Assembly: GCA_030248195.1 (NCBI GenBank)
Contig: JASAND010018294.1
Coordinates: 1 to 64,000, forward strand
Length of the DNA: 64,000 nt
Source: Trissonchulus latispiculum
Taxonomy: Eukaryota; Nematoda; Enoplea; Enoplida; Ironidae
Direction of reading: 5' to 3'
Shown: positions 52,720 through 63,610 of the stretch, piece after piece
Layout: every line of letters begins with the position of its first letter
Position numbering within the stretch: the stretch's first letter is position 1
Program-made: the position numbers and the translations under genes
Notes under the pieces: generated by a model
What the model was told of the DNA's origin: nothing
Databases searched by the model: none
The model's input: the letters and a program-made list of their open reading frames with translations, nothing else

Positions 52720-55700
52720 ATATTTGAGATAGCTTAGGGACATTTTTCGGGATTATTTTTTAAATTAGGTATATATAATTTCCATTAATTTTATAATTTT
52801 CATTGTTATGTTTACTTTTAATTTTTAATTCATTACATTTATTATTGTACTTGTGTAACAGTATCTGTACGTTTAGTCCCTAGTTTTATAATTTTAATAA
52901 TTTATTTCAATTTGTATTTCCAATATAATTTCAATAACTTTTTGGGGTACGTACGTTTATTATTCGTGTTTTTGTTCAAGTATTGCCGTTCAGAAAACTT
53001 TATGGAGAATCTAGATGATCGTCGTGACTACCAGCGGCTTATGGAAACGGCCATGCGCCAAAACTAAATCAGGAATCAACGAATTATGAAACTTTGTGAT
53101 TCATCTGATTTGGTTATCCATCCACGCGACCGAAGGCGAAGCCTCTTATGGACAGCCTTCCAATGCCCAGGCAGAAGTCAGAGCCCCGTCAGGGCCGACG
53201 TTTCTGCCATTTAAACAGGTCAGTTCGACCAAATTGGTTCAAACGAGCGATATCGTCGCCAATTATTCCATCAATTTTCGTCGCGAATCTGATTCTTTAT
53301 TGAAATCAGTAGATTTCGGTTATGGTCCAAAAGCGTTGACGAGCCAAAGAGGAAACCACCCAGTACGGGTCGGAAGCTGTAAATGTCGCTCATTTCAATC
53401 TTCACGTTTTCCGGCCTGTCAGGCCAAAATCATCACCATTCCTCTATCGAGCGACTTTAATCGAATCTAAACTGGAATCAAATCTCCGACGCCATCAACA
53501 CGCTGGTCCCGGCTCCCATCACAGCCCTTTGGACCTTCGGGGATTCTCCAATGGTCCATCCCTATTATTGGAGCCGTCCTCCCCAATAATGACTTTCTTT
53601 CTTTTTGGGACTCAGGTATCAGGGGACTGTCAAATTGGAATGTTTCATTTGTCCGTCCATTGTCTTTACATTCTGGACTGGCGTACCTGAAACTTTATTA
53701 TGGACTGTTCGTTTGCCACTTTGTGCGAACTTGACTATTTTGATTTATGAAACTCATTTTGATCCATTTATTTTGGGCGTTCGCTGGACTTTTTGTTATC
53801 CAATGGCGAATTTTACAGTTGCCCTTATGGTATATGACAGGGGTGCCCCCTCTGTGCTGTTAATGACATTACATTGACAGTACACATGCCATCGACGCTT
53901 ACCAGGGACGTTGTCCTGAACACAGTAGCCGTGTGGAGCATCACATGTCCTGCCTCTGAATGCGTGAGCGTCCACAAAGCGGCATTCATGTCGGTCAATG
54001 CCTTTCCCCCATGCGTATATCATCACATTTTTCCTCGTCTATTGCGGCGTTTACTTAGCCTTGTCCTGCGATCGTTAACTAGGTGGCAAATGCCAGGTTT
54101 CTCCACTAACGTCGGGAGAGGCCGTCTCTTTTCAGCTTACCGGCTCAAGCAGCCTCAGCATCCTTTACGCAATGTTACGGATCGATTTTACGATGCCCTC
54201 CTAGCAGTATGCTCATGAATGCATTAACGCACGTTGGAGGTTAACTATTTCAACTTTTCCATGATTCGTATTGTGTTGATGGTCGAGGTTGGAGATTGAC
54301 AATCCTAGCGAGAAGTCGTAGCTGTACTTGTCTTCGAAGTTGACCTGATCTATCTGCTTCGAATACCGAGGCGAGCCTTCATTACGTATGAGATCTACAG
54401 CATCAAATGTAAGATCTGTAGAACATGGCACCTCTAAGATCAGGTACTGCTGCGCTTCCTGCGCGCGAAGGCGACTGCAACATCGCCGATTATTTACGAT
54501 CCCAATTTGGACGACTTAGATCATGACGGACTATGATTATTTATTGCCAGCAGCCACGGGGTGCCGTCGGTAGCCCGACGCGGCGTGAATAGACTACACC
54601 TTTCCTGCAGAACTTTTTGGGGTCAACCTTGGTTGAGTTGCACCAGTCGGCCGCTAAATATGTGGATTGGACAATGACCTTTCCTGCGGTCTTATGTTCC
54701 GAAATTTCTGGGTTGGCACCCTTGTCTTCCAGGGTACGTTTTTGACGGAGAACCCGAATTCTTCGTCTGCCAAAGAGCATAAGGGGCGTGTCGAAGTCTG
54801 GTCGTTTGTGGTGATTTCTGGAAACTGGGGCTGGTAAGGACAACCGTTCTGAAGGGCAAGGTGGTAAAGGAGAATCGGCTATGGATCCATGCCAGGACCT
54901 GAGTAACTTGAAAGAGGAGCGTGAGACTTTGTCTCTCACCTCCTGTGGTTTTGGTCCTGCCCAGTGGTGGTTACCCATGGCTTCCGTGTTGCCTACCCTC
55001 TTTTTTTTCTTCACAATGCCGCATTTGGCCATCTCTTGGTGCCTGCTACGAGGAAAAATGGTAAATACTCTCTACAAATAGGGGGGTTGGGAGGCAGTGC
55101 TCGAGGTCTTGAATTACTACTTTTGACTCGTATTTCTGGAAACGAAGGGGGGTATGACATTTTTTCTGTTGGGGACAGGCTCTTATGCTGCTTGTGGGCG
55201 GGTGTGTGTAACGTATGACGAGTTGGTCTACAAGCTGGCTTTAACTATTTTCAATAGTTTGGTGAAAGGCGGGGTTGAAAAAACTGGAATGGTTTTATGC
55301 GGAGGAGTGTTTGAAAAGCTACGACTTAAAACTGGGGCGTGCATTTACGGCTTCAACTATTTTTGATAGTTTGGTAAAAGGAAGGGTTAAAAAAGCTGTA
55401 ATGGCTTTATGCGAAGGAGTGTTTGAAAAGCTGCAACCTTACTGTCTTATATGTGAGGCGTGTACTTACATTAAGAAGCTGCGAGGGAAGTATAGGATGA
55501 AAAAGCTACGATTACTTTATGCGAAGGAACGTATGAAAACCTACAACCTTTGCTAGCTACATTAAGTTAATGCGTTGCCGCGCTTTTGTGTCTTTAGGGA
55601 GCGTTTGGGGGCCTTACAACCCACGGCTCAGCTCCCACGGCCTTTACGTGGGCCCCCATCTCTCGTCATGCAGAACAATCCGCTCCAGATTTAGCCCAAA

Positions 55701-56149
55701 ACTGTTCAATTACACGATCCCCGTAAGATGTCCCCCCCTCCCCAGCTATTATGAGGCCACAGTCCCCCTTTCCGGCGTGGGCCACGAGCGGTGGCCCCAC
55801 TTGATGATCCGCCTAGGATTTTAGAGACAACGTCGGAACTCTCCTTAGTAGATCCGGTTGGTTGGAGCCCAGACCGAAGAAGCTGTCTACTTGGAGAAGC
55901 TTGATTCCACTCTTGATCATCCGATCAAAACCAGGCAGTACGCCTAAAATTTATCCGGTGGCTCTACATTTACCATGGTGGTTACCCAAGGGGCTGCAAC
56001 GGCGGAGAGCGTGGCAGTCGCAGTCTACCCAGACCAACACCCCACGCCCCTCCTAACGGCAGTTCGCCACTATAGGGTGACCTCCCCACACGTCCGACCA
56101 GAGCTGTTCCTGAGGCTCGCAGCAGTACGCCACGCCACGAGCCAAGGAT
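52720..56149. other. Internal part of the LTR element: unassigned frames and a tandem repeat
   Basis: Frames at 53096-53470 (+), 53605-54218 (+), 54026-53796 (-) and 54431-54213 (-) show coding-like composition without a recognised domain. At 55243 and 55355 an AACTATTTT...GTTTGGT unit repeats with a 112-bp period, plus a third degenerate part to about 55560. Frames from 55570 to 56150 are short and shifted relative to each other. Confidence 0.35.
54541..55032 (-). CDS. Unassigned 163-residue basic ORF inside the LTR element
   Basis: The frame starts at ATG 55032 with MAKCGIVKKKKRVG and is open to TAA at 54543-54541. Its codon composition looks better than chance, and it is rich in Lys/Arg with clusters such as LFGRRRIRVLRQKR. 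No domain is recognised. It runs antisense to the LTR element and in the same direction as brat. It could be a gene carried by the element, an exon, or an uninterrupted shadow. Confidence 0.3.
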   Translation of the reverse strand: MAKCGIVKKKKRVGNTEAMGNHHWAGPKPQEVRDKVSRSSFKLLRSWHGSIADSPLPPCPSERLSLPAPVSRNHHKRPDFDTPLMLFGRRRIRVLRQKRTLEDKGANPEISEHKTAGKVIVQSTYLAADWCNSTKVDPKKFCRKGVVYSRRVGLPTAPRGCWQ

Positions 56150-58544
56150 GTGAACAGCATGGATCTTGAGTGTGTACCAATTCCACCTGGTTGCGTTGCT
56201 CAGCCTTTACCGGTACCGGCTGAGACCATTTCATCTGGAAGGTCGGACCTACCCCGGTTGGTACAGCGGTCCAAACGGCCTGCGGTAGCCTTGGCCGAGC
56301 TTGGTACCTTGGGGAAGCTCGGAGAAATCTGATACAGGCAACAAGAAGGTTAGGAAGGGACAGTCTCCACTTTCTACCTCTGAGTCATTTAACGCTCAGG
56401 CAACGACGGGTAAGTAAGACCCATCACACCAAGCTCAACGTGAGCTTACGGACCTCAACCAGCAAATTCGTCTCTTGCATGCGAAACGACAGGAGGCAGT
56501 CAACCGTTTGGCTCTACTTAATCCTGTCCTATCTACTTCTCGGCCTCAGCGAGAGGCGGCTTGTCAGGCTATGCGTCTGATCACGCCAGGTCAGTTCTCT
56601 TTGGCGAATGAGGTTCTGCCATCGTTGGCGTCAGAATTGAACTCTCAACTTCAGCATCAGCAGAACACGAAGGAGTCGGCAACTTTTTCATCTGGACTCG
56701 CAGAAGTATAGCCTGGGGGGGAAAACCCACATTTTCGGATTTTGGCTGGAACTTTCTAATTATAAGGGTTATCTGAGAACTTTATATACCACCGTACTTG
56801 GCGTACTTAGAACTTTCTTTTAAGCCTATTTGCACTTCTCTAAGTTGTACCGTTAGAGCGGTATAATGCAAAAAGTAGCGGGGGAAAAAACCCAATGGAG
56901 GGAAAAAACCCAAATGGGGGGAAAATAAACCCACCCCTTACAGGTCTTAAAAATTGTTCTATCGCAATTCTGACACTTCCAGTGTAAACTTCAACCCTTT
57001 TTTAGTTAGTATGAACCAAAAAACCCGATCTAAGTAGCTTTTTTTGAGATCTCATGTGCCGTTGAAAATGCTGCATCAACTGGCCAGGTTTCATAAAGTT
57101 TAACACATAAACATAGGGCAATTTTTGAAGAATGCTAAAAATGATGTAATTTGATAAAACTTATTATTCTATCGTGTAGAGAATGGATTTTTACGTAGAA
57201 CTGGCTGTTAAAATCCACAATTGTACCTGTATTGGGTCCTCCAGCAGCGAAATGGTACTTTTAAGGTTTTTAGCACCTAGCTAGCCAGGTAAGCAAAATT
57301 GTCCGAATCTGATCGCATAGGATGACGCTTTTCAAAAAAATTTGGGTGGGTTTTTTTCCCCAAAGTGGATTTTTCCCCGCCACGTTTGGCAATGTGCCAG
57401 ACCAACGGTACAGCGGATCGGTCTCATTTTGGCTGTGTGCAAAGAGGAAGAGTTGCCATCATTGCAGATATTTGCAAAACTTTTCTAACCCAACCCAGTC
57501 AAAAGTTACATCGGTCCAAACTTTTGGTAAATTTTTGGATGGTTGAACCAAAAAGTAGTTGTCATTTTCAAAATGTCATAAAATGAGCAGGAGTGAACCA
57601 AATGACTTGATCTTTGCATACATAGGTTAGAAAGAGTCGCGCTTCCTGCTGCTATGTTTTGGAGCTCATATCTCCAACCCATGACCCAGGAGGCGGGTGG
57701 GTTTTTCCCCCCAAAAAGGGGGTGGGTTTTTTCACCCCATGGCTATACCTTTGCCTTCGCCTTTAGCAGATTTAGCTCCTGCTGAAGGTGCTTCAACTAT
57801 TATCCCAACAACTTCGGGGACTGAACAATCCATCTTCTGATGGCGAAGAAGGTACGTTCTCGGGCGTAGTTGTCGGCGGTGCGCAACCTGCTGGTGTGAA
57901 ACTCGGTTCTGACGAACCAACATCTCCGAACATGCTAACGAACAGCAAACAGCGCTTGGAATGGGTACTCTTATCGATTCGATCATGGTGGCCTCCGATG
58001 GCCGCCTCAATGTATTGCCTGTTCAGCGTCCTTCGGTCGAGGTTCGAGACCGCAGTGAACTTTTCACGGCAGAAGAAAGGGCACAGTGACTCTCTGCCTC
58101 TCCAAACGGAAGAGGTGGTGGAATTCTTTCTCCCCCATTCTTCGAGTGACGGTTGGTGTGGCTCTTCGTCGATTGTGACAATTGCGTCTAACGCTGTTTA
58201 CCAGTCTTCGTCATGGGAAACGTCCCATAATAGATGAGTCAACCAGAAGCGGCATCTGTTCGGTGGCGGAAGGGTTACTGGACTCGGAGGTTATCAGCGA
58301 AAACCACTATATCAATTCGGCTGGCCTCCGTGTGCCCGCTAATTGTGATCCCGTTACAATTACTAACAGTTTTACGAATCGATTGACTTCTGTGGCTGCT
58401 ATTCATGCCTTATATTGTCATGCTTGCCAAACCGGCGTGGCCGTGTTCAACTCTGACGGCCCTGGACCTCAGTTTGGGAATGATCCGGCGGCTACTGTGA
58501 CTGTAATTCAGATTGCCTGTCCAGTCCCCTCTATTACTTCATAA
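56150..58544 (+). pseudogene. Broken gag-like ORF interrupted by a DNA transposon
   Basis: Plus-strand segments at 56150-56332, 56440-56705 and 57749-58544 read as one decayed protein with frame shifts. The middle part has a coiled-coil-like LTDLNQQIRLLHAKRQEAVN. The 1.1 kb element (56706-57748) sits exactly in this frame: LAEV before it continues as PLPSPLADLAPAEG after it when one TA is counted. The C-terminal part has ALYCHACQTGVAVFNSDGPG. The position, shortly before the right LTR, and the style suggest a structural protein of the retroelement, but the family is not recognised. Confidence 0.4.
56706..57748. mobile_element. 1.1 kb TIR element, copy 2 (inverse orientation)
   Basis: Begins GTATAGCCTGGGGGG and ends CCCCATGGCTATAC, with TA on both sides. 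Matches to the inverse of copy 1 include ACCACCGTACTTGGCGTACT and GGCAATGTGCCAGACCAACG. Copies 1 and 2 together form an inverted pair about 4 kb apart. Confidence 0.85.
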
Positions 58545-59108
58545 ATCCATCTTATTATGGTTGGCACAATATCGGCTCAAATTTCCCTCCGCATGAACTT
58601 ATATACCATCATCAGCCATTGAATATTAGGGGTCTCACTAGATATTAGGGTCTAACTCTAAGGCATTGGGGGTTTTTCATATTTTTTACCCCCATAGGTC
58701 AGGTACCTTATGGTTAATGTGGTTCTAACATTATATTTATAGTTACTTATTCTAATTATTATTACTTGTACCTTACTAACCACAACCAGATGATTAACAC
58801 CCACAGGAGACCTCCATCTCTCTTCACCCATGAGTTTTATTGAAAGTATTACTGTACTAGTTTCTTTTCACCAGCAGTACGCTATTATTGTTTGGTTCTT
58901 TTTCTTTTTCCGTTATATAAACACCTATTTATATTTTTTCTTGTTGTTGTTTGTTTTCCTACTTATAGTTTACATTACGTTGTACTTTTGTATTGACTAA
59001 AGGTTTTCTATTTTCACGTTTATTCGTTTCTACTAGTATATTTTATTGTATTTCTTTGTTTTCAATTGTGTGCCCTCGCAGGAGCTCGCGCCGTAAGCCC
59101 TGGAGAGA

Positions 59109-59633
59109 TGTAGTGGAGAAGCATATATGTAAGTTGTCTGTTTGCATGTTTTGCTTCGTCTGCAGACTAATTTGCATATTCTGTCTGCAGACACTTCAGT
59201 ATCTCCCTGTTTATTGAATTCAGGTGGTTGTTTGATGTAGTCTCGGGTGGTCCCCGCCATAGACATGGCACTTGTCGAGACAGCCGGGGTCCCCTCAACC
59301 GTCTGTAGCTCCCACTCGCACGCTGTGTTGTATGCCTTTATGCTCCGTCATTGTGGCCTATATTATATGCCTTATTTATGTGTGCTTATTTCTTTGCTCT
59401 GCTTAAGCCTTTATGTACGTGTCCCGACCAATGCGCTTATAATTATCTATATTTATATATATTCGTGATTCCTTATGGCTCACATTATGGCTTGCCTGGT
59501 ACGTTACGTGTAACATCAGTTACTGGCGAGGCTCCTCACGAACTGGCTTTTGTTAGGCCAGGCGAGTTATCTATTGGGTGCAGTTCCACTCGCAAGTGGT
59601 TGCACGACGATATATTACAACACTTCCCCTACA
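59109..59633 (+). repeat. Right LTR
   Basis: 525 bp, TGTAGTGGAGAA...CCCCTACA. The purine-rich CCCTGGAGAGA directly before it is a weak polypurine tract. It has small indels relative to the left LTR, for example an extra CACATTATGGCTTGCCTGGT near 59480. Confidence 0.85.
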
Positions 59634-59677
59634 TCATAGACGACTTTTACCCACGAGCATTTCTCCTTAATACGCAC

Positions 59678-60566
59678 ACAAGTAGGAAAAATGCTCCATG
59701 GAGTCGCATGAAAAAGTTAATATGAGCTATGATGGTCAACATTTAAATGTGTCAAGGACAATATTTAAAATGTTTAAGATGAGCCAACATTTAAATAAGT
59801 AGTGGACAAGATGTAAACGGCTAGTATGATCCGCTGCGTTTCTCTTGGGCTCATATTGACGCTAAGTTAGCTTTCGCTTACTTTGAATGCAACACTGAAA
59901 TAGGTTTGCGTGAATAAAGGCTAATATAAACTTTAATTTTGCAAAGCTGTATGTGAAGTCAACGACATACAGGAGGATATAAAACATTTTTTATATCAAT
60001 GAAGGCGTGGCTGTTGTTCCCCAGAGAAAGAATTCTGGTGAAGCTGGCATGAGAATTCTTTGTTCCGATAGTTCCCATATTATACAGATAGCAAAAAAGT
60101 GAAGCAAAAAGAAATGAATCCAAAAACCAAAAAGTTCCATTCATCGCTTTCCCGAAAGGACACCCACACAACAAGAAAAAAAGATGAAGTGATTAATATG
60201 TTTCTTTGGCAAATGAAAGTTCTTCCAACTGGACCATGAGAAATCACATTTGAAGTTATCATCGTAATCATCACATTTATCGAAATCATTAAAACAGTTC
60301 CAATATTCCCAAGCCAATGAAATCATTCATAAACACTGATACTTATATGCCAACTGTAAACTGGTCCTTTGCCATTTTATCTGCGTCAATATGAGCCCAA
60401 GAGAAACGTAGCGGCTCATGTTGGCCGTTTACATCTCGTCCTCTACGTATTTAGATGTTGGCTCATATTAAACATTTAAATCTTGTCCTTGACACATTTA
60501 AATGTTGACCATCATAGCTCATATTAACTTTTTCATGCGACTGCAAGGAGCATTTTTCTTACTTGT
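59678..60566. mobile_element. Foldback element in the brat intron
   Basis: The left arm (59678-59870) and right arm (60385-60566) are inverted copies. They share GCATGAAAAAGTTAATATGA and ATGGTCAACATTTAAATGTG, and the ends ACAAGTAxG and its inverse. ACATTTAAAT/CAACATTT words recur within each arm. The middle is non-coding. The plus-strand frame starting at 60502 lies partly in the arm. Confidence 0.8.
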
Positions 60567-61206
60567 CCTCCGTCCAGTTTTTGGGAAGACTGTCATAACT
60601 GTGGCAGAAGCCATCACAAATCCCACCGGTGAATTCCCCGTGCCCAATAACCGCTGTGTGCAAAATATCAGCCTTCTAGCTATCTCCAGTAGGTGGAACC
60701 AGGAACTGATTCAATTTGAACCATTTGAACCAAATGAACCAGGAGAGATAAGGTATCGGCATTATGTTCATTGTGTTGACGCGACCCCGATTTACTATAT
60801 ACGGGTACCACCCCAAGGCCGAAAAACGCAGATTTTGGCCGTTTTTAAACAATCCTCAAATTTGAAGGTGTCCAAAAACGCTTGTTGTCATTTTTGACTA
60901 TCTATAAAAATCGAACCAGATCGTAATTTGGAAAAAACAAACTTGCTAAGTAAATACCTAAATAATCAAAAAATAGTATAGAAAAACTTTTCTAATGGGC
61001 CTTTCCAAAAATCCAGTTTACACAAAATGGACAAAATCATGCTTGAATACACAGGAAAAACCTTACTCTCGAACCCGTAAAGAGAAAGTAGATTTTTTCA
61101 AAGTTCATTTTTCATGGCAAGTTTGGTATCATACGAAAGCTGTTGGCCTGGAAATTTCACAACTGTAAATTTCAGCTCTTAATTCCCTACAGTTAATTAG
61201 TTATGC
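60567..61206. other. brat intron, distal part
   Basis: A plus-strand frame to 60897 contains QFEPFEPNEPGEIRYRHYVH and no known domain; part of it overlaps the foldback arm, so it is not called as a gene. The rest is AT-rich. Confidence 0.3.
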
Positions 61207-61314
61207 CTAATTAGCCATTTTCCAAATCCGCAAAGTGCCCTTATAGCTCATATTATGGGGCTCTCCGAGCTCCCCCATGATACGTATCAATTCGACAACA
61301 GCACACCGACCAAC

Positions 61315-62509
61315 CTTTGACTCCAACGCATTGACCAGTGTGCCGTCCTGCTGAAAAATTGTCAGATTGAAGTTGTTATGATTATCTGCCACCACAATCT
61401 CGCCCAGGTGATTGATGCCCACACCGATGGGATAGTTGGTCACACCTTCCGATCCAATCTGACGCAGATACTGGCCTTCATAGTTGAACACTTTGACACA
61501 GTGGGTCAGGTTGTCAGAGATGAAAATTTCCTCTTTGTCGTTGGTAACCACACCGGTGGGAAATTGCAGGTAGGAAGAGCAGCCAAACTTTTGCAGGACA
61601 TTCCCGAACATGCCAAAGATCAGGACGCGCATCACCTTACACTCCACCACCACAATCCGGCTCTTACTGTCCACCGTAACGCCCCGCGGGTGCTGAAGGA
61701 TGTTGGCCCCAAACTTTCGCAGAAACTGACCACACTGATTATAGATCTGCAGTTGGTTAGTGGGTGATCGTTCGGTGACCACCACATCGCCAGTGGCCCG
61801 ATCCACGGCTACCCGATTGGGATACAGCAGCTGCCCGTTCCATTTACCATCGTCGCCAAACTGGAACTTAAACCGGCCCTCCTTATCGAAGACCTGAATC
61901 CGATTGTTGTTCGTATCAGCCACAATAATGTCGCTGTGGGCGTTGACAGCCACACCACTGGGCTCCGTAAACTGGCCCTCCATCTCACCAAACTCTCCAA
62001 ACTGACAATGGCAGAGCATCTTGCGGCGTTTCAAGCCGGAAGGGGAAAAGACAGCACGGATCAGATCTAGGCCGGGCAGATGAATGGACAGCGGCCCACC
62101 GGCGTGACCATTTACAAATGATCGGTGATAGGCCCCACCGACCTCATTACCCCCATTCAACCACCACTCATGGCCGAACAGGGAGCCTAGTAGGTGGCCA
62201 TCACCGCTCCCAAACGCTCCCAGGCTTCCACTACTGCCATACTGTCGGCTCTGGGTCTGATTTGAGCCACCTCCGTTTTCGTTCGGATCATTGCCCATCA
62301 TTAGTGCACCTAGGCCGGGAATGATTGGCAGGTCCACTCCTCCGGGTGGCACGGAGAATGGGGGCGGGGGCCGGGCAAACGGAGCCATCAGACTGCCACT
62401 GGCTGAGCCACCTGGTACGCCGCAACCGGCGCCATAACCGCTGGCAGAATTTAGATCAAGCGGGACGTTCGAGGGACGAGTGTGGCCAAAGGTGTTAACA
62501 ATGTCCTGG
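61315..62509 (-). CDS. brat: brat homologue, main NHL exon
   Basis: This exon encodes about 398 residues of a Brain tumor (TRIM-NHL) protein. Brat proteins repress translation of target mRNAs, binding RNA through the NHL propeller and acting with Pumilio/Nanos in flies. The exon opens after TTGCATTTTAG at 62509 (phase 2) with QDIVNTFGHTRPSN. A Gly/Ser/Asn-rich low-complexity linker of ~140 residues follows. From CHCQFGEFGEMEGQFTEPSG onward come NHL blades with typical signatures: VAVNAHSDIIVADTNNNRIQ, LLYPNRVAVDRATGDVVVTE, LQHPRGVTVDSKSRIVVVEC, FPTGVVTNDKEEIFISDNLT and YPIGVGINHLGEIVVADNHN. It leaves the frame at VNALESK (AAG/GTTGGT, 61315). Reading past that point gives a non-conserved tail, confirming the donor. 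The rest of the last blade is at 49614-49456. B-boxes and coiled coil lie upstream, outside the window. Confidence 0.96.
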
Positions 62510-63138
62510 CTAAAATGCAACGGCAGAGGAAAAGTTGTTTTTTATTGCACACCAAATAAATTTTCAGAATAACTGATTGACAGGCCGCAGAAAATAAAAT
62601 AATATAGCTGGGCTTATTCTGGGGAAGGTTTCGTGGGGGGGACTCTTTGCGGGGACCCTCGGAGGGCGAGTCATTTGTGGTGTGGCGAAAATTTTCCAAA
62701 CTTTTTCTGAAAATATGACGAAAATTACGCTATGTTTATAGTAATTGCCAAAAATAAGCGAATTTATTGCTTAAATAGGCCAAAACCTATACTAGGTTGA
62801 AACCAAGAAGCAACAAATCGAAGGGAAATTAACGACAAACTCTTTTAGTATTAGGTACGAAAATAGAGAAAACTTGTTGAATGTCGTACTGATTTTATAC
62901 AGGAAGAGTGGAGTGTGAAGCTAATACATATATACTTTTTAATCTATTTTCAGGATTCTGTGAGACTTGATTCATGTTAACTAACTGTGCGGAGTTTCAA
63001 AAACAAGATCTACGATACAAAACTAAGCTTTTACTTTACAACAGAAGCTTCTTATTTCTGAACTCGTAAAAAGGCAACGAATTAAAGCTTAAAGTCGACA
63101 GTCAAAATCTCTTAATAGTCAAATTCAATTTCACCCAC
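62510..63138. other. brat intron
   Basis: 629-bp AT-rich intron between the 63139-63230 exon and the NHL exon, with acceptor TTGCATTTTAG and donor ATG/GTGGGT on the minus strand. No other feature was seen. Confidence 0.5.
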
Positions 63139-63230
63139 CATGCCGCTGATAGACTGCTGGCATAGTCCGGTTCCACAACAGCCTGCAGATTCAGATCCGG
63201 ATTGTAGGTCAGAATGGCCTGATGTCGCGC
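63139..63230 (-). CDS. brat: brat homologue, preceding exon (probable)
   Basis: A GC-richer 92-bp stretch between GTTGTAG (acceptor) and GCATG/GTGGGT (donor) reads ARHQAILTYNPDLNLQAVVE and then PDYASSLSAA. It ends in phase 2, and the two left-over bases plus the first base of the next exon make a Cys codon in frame with QDIVNTFGH. Splice-site quality and phase support it. I cannot confirm the residues against the family from memory, so the call rests on position and phase. Confidence 0.6.
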
Positions 63231-63610
63231 CTACAACAGTGTCTTGAATAAAAAACTGAAAAAAGACAGTCAAGTCAAAAAGTAAACCAAAACATTCCAG
63301 CGAAACTCGCAGCGAAGACCAGTCCCCAACTCTGTCTCCGTCATGTTGTGTTCAGCAACTTTCTAACAATCCTTCAAGTTTTTGACAGTCCTGGATTAGA
63401 TTAATAGCTGTAGTTAGTGACCAAAATGTGGCAACGGAAACGATAGCAAACGACGAGCGCCTTAAAGCACGTCTGTTCACTACAATCCCCAGTCAATTAC
63501 AATTTCGGGCTCTTTAGGAAGCTAATTTATTCTGAAAGTTGCTCTCCAAAAAGGCCCAAGACAGGACGAACAATTCCGCAAAATGAGCGGCAGCTTTACC
63601 GACCTGGGGC
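63231..63610. other. brat intron or upstream flank
   Basis: No further exon with B-box or coiled-coil motifs could be identified. Mostly unique AT-rich sequence. Confidence 0.35.

Larger units (their letters stand above)
50439..59633 (+). mobile_element. Old LTR retroelement filling the brat intron
   Basis: Direct LTRs 50439-50955 and 59109-59633 begin TGTAG and end CTACA, with about 10% divergence by eye. The flanks carry TCAT on both sides (50435-50438 and 59634-59637). The internal region is GC-richer than the surroundings but its frames are shredded, and I see no reverse transcriptase, RNase H or integrase motif. Two copies of a 1.1 kb DNA transposon are inserted in it. The orientation is opposite to brat. 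It is either non-autonomous or too decayed to classify. Confidence 0.8.

Noticed and set aside
61378..61767. 129-codon plus-strand frame over the brat NHL exon
   Set aside because: Antisense shadow of a strongly conserved coding exon.
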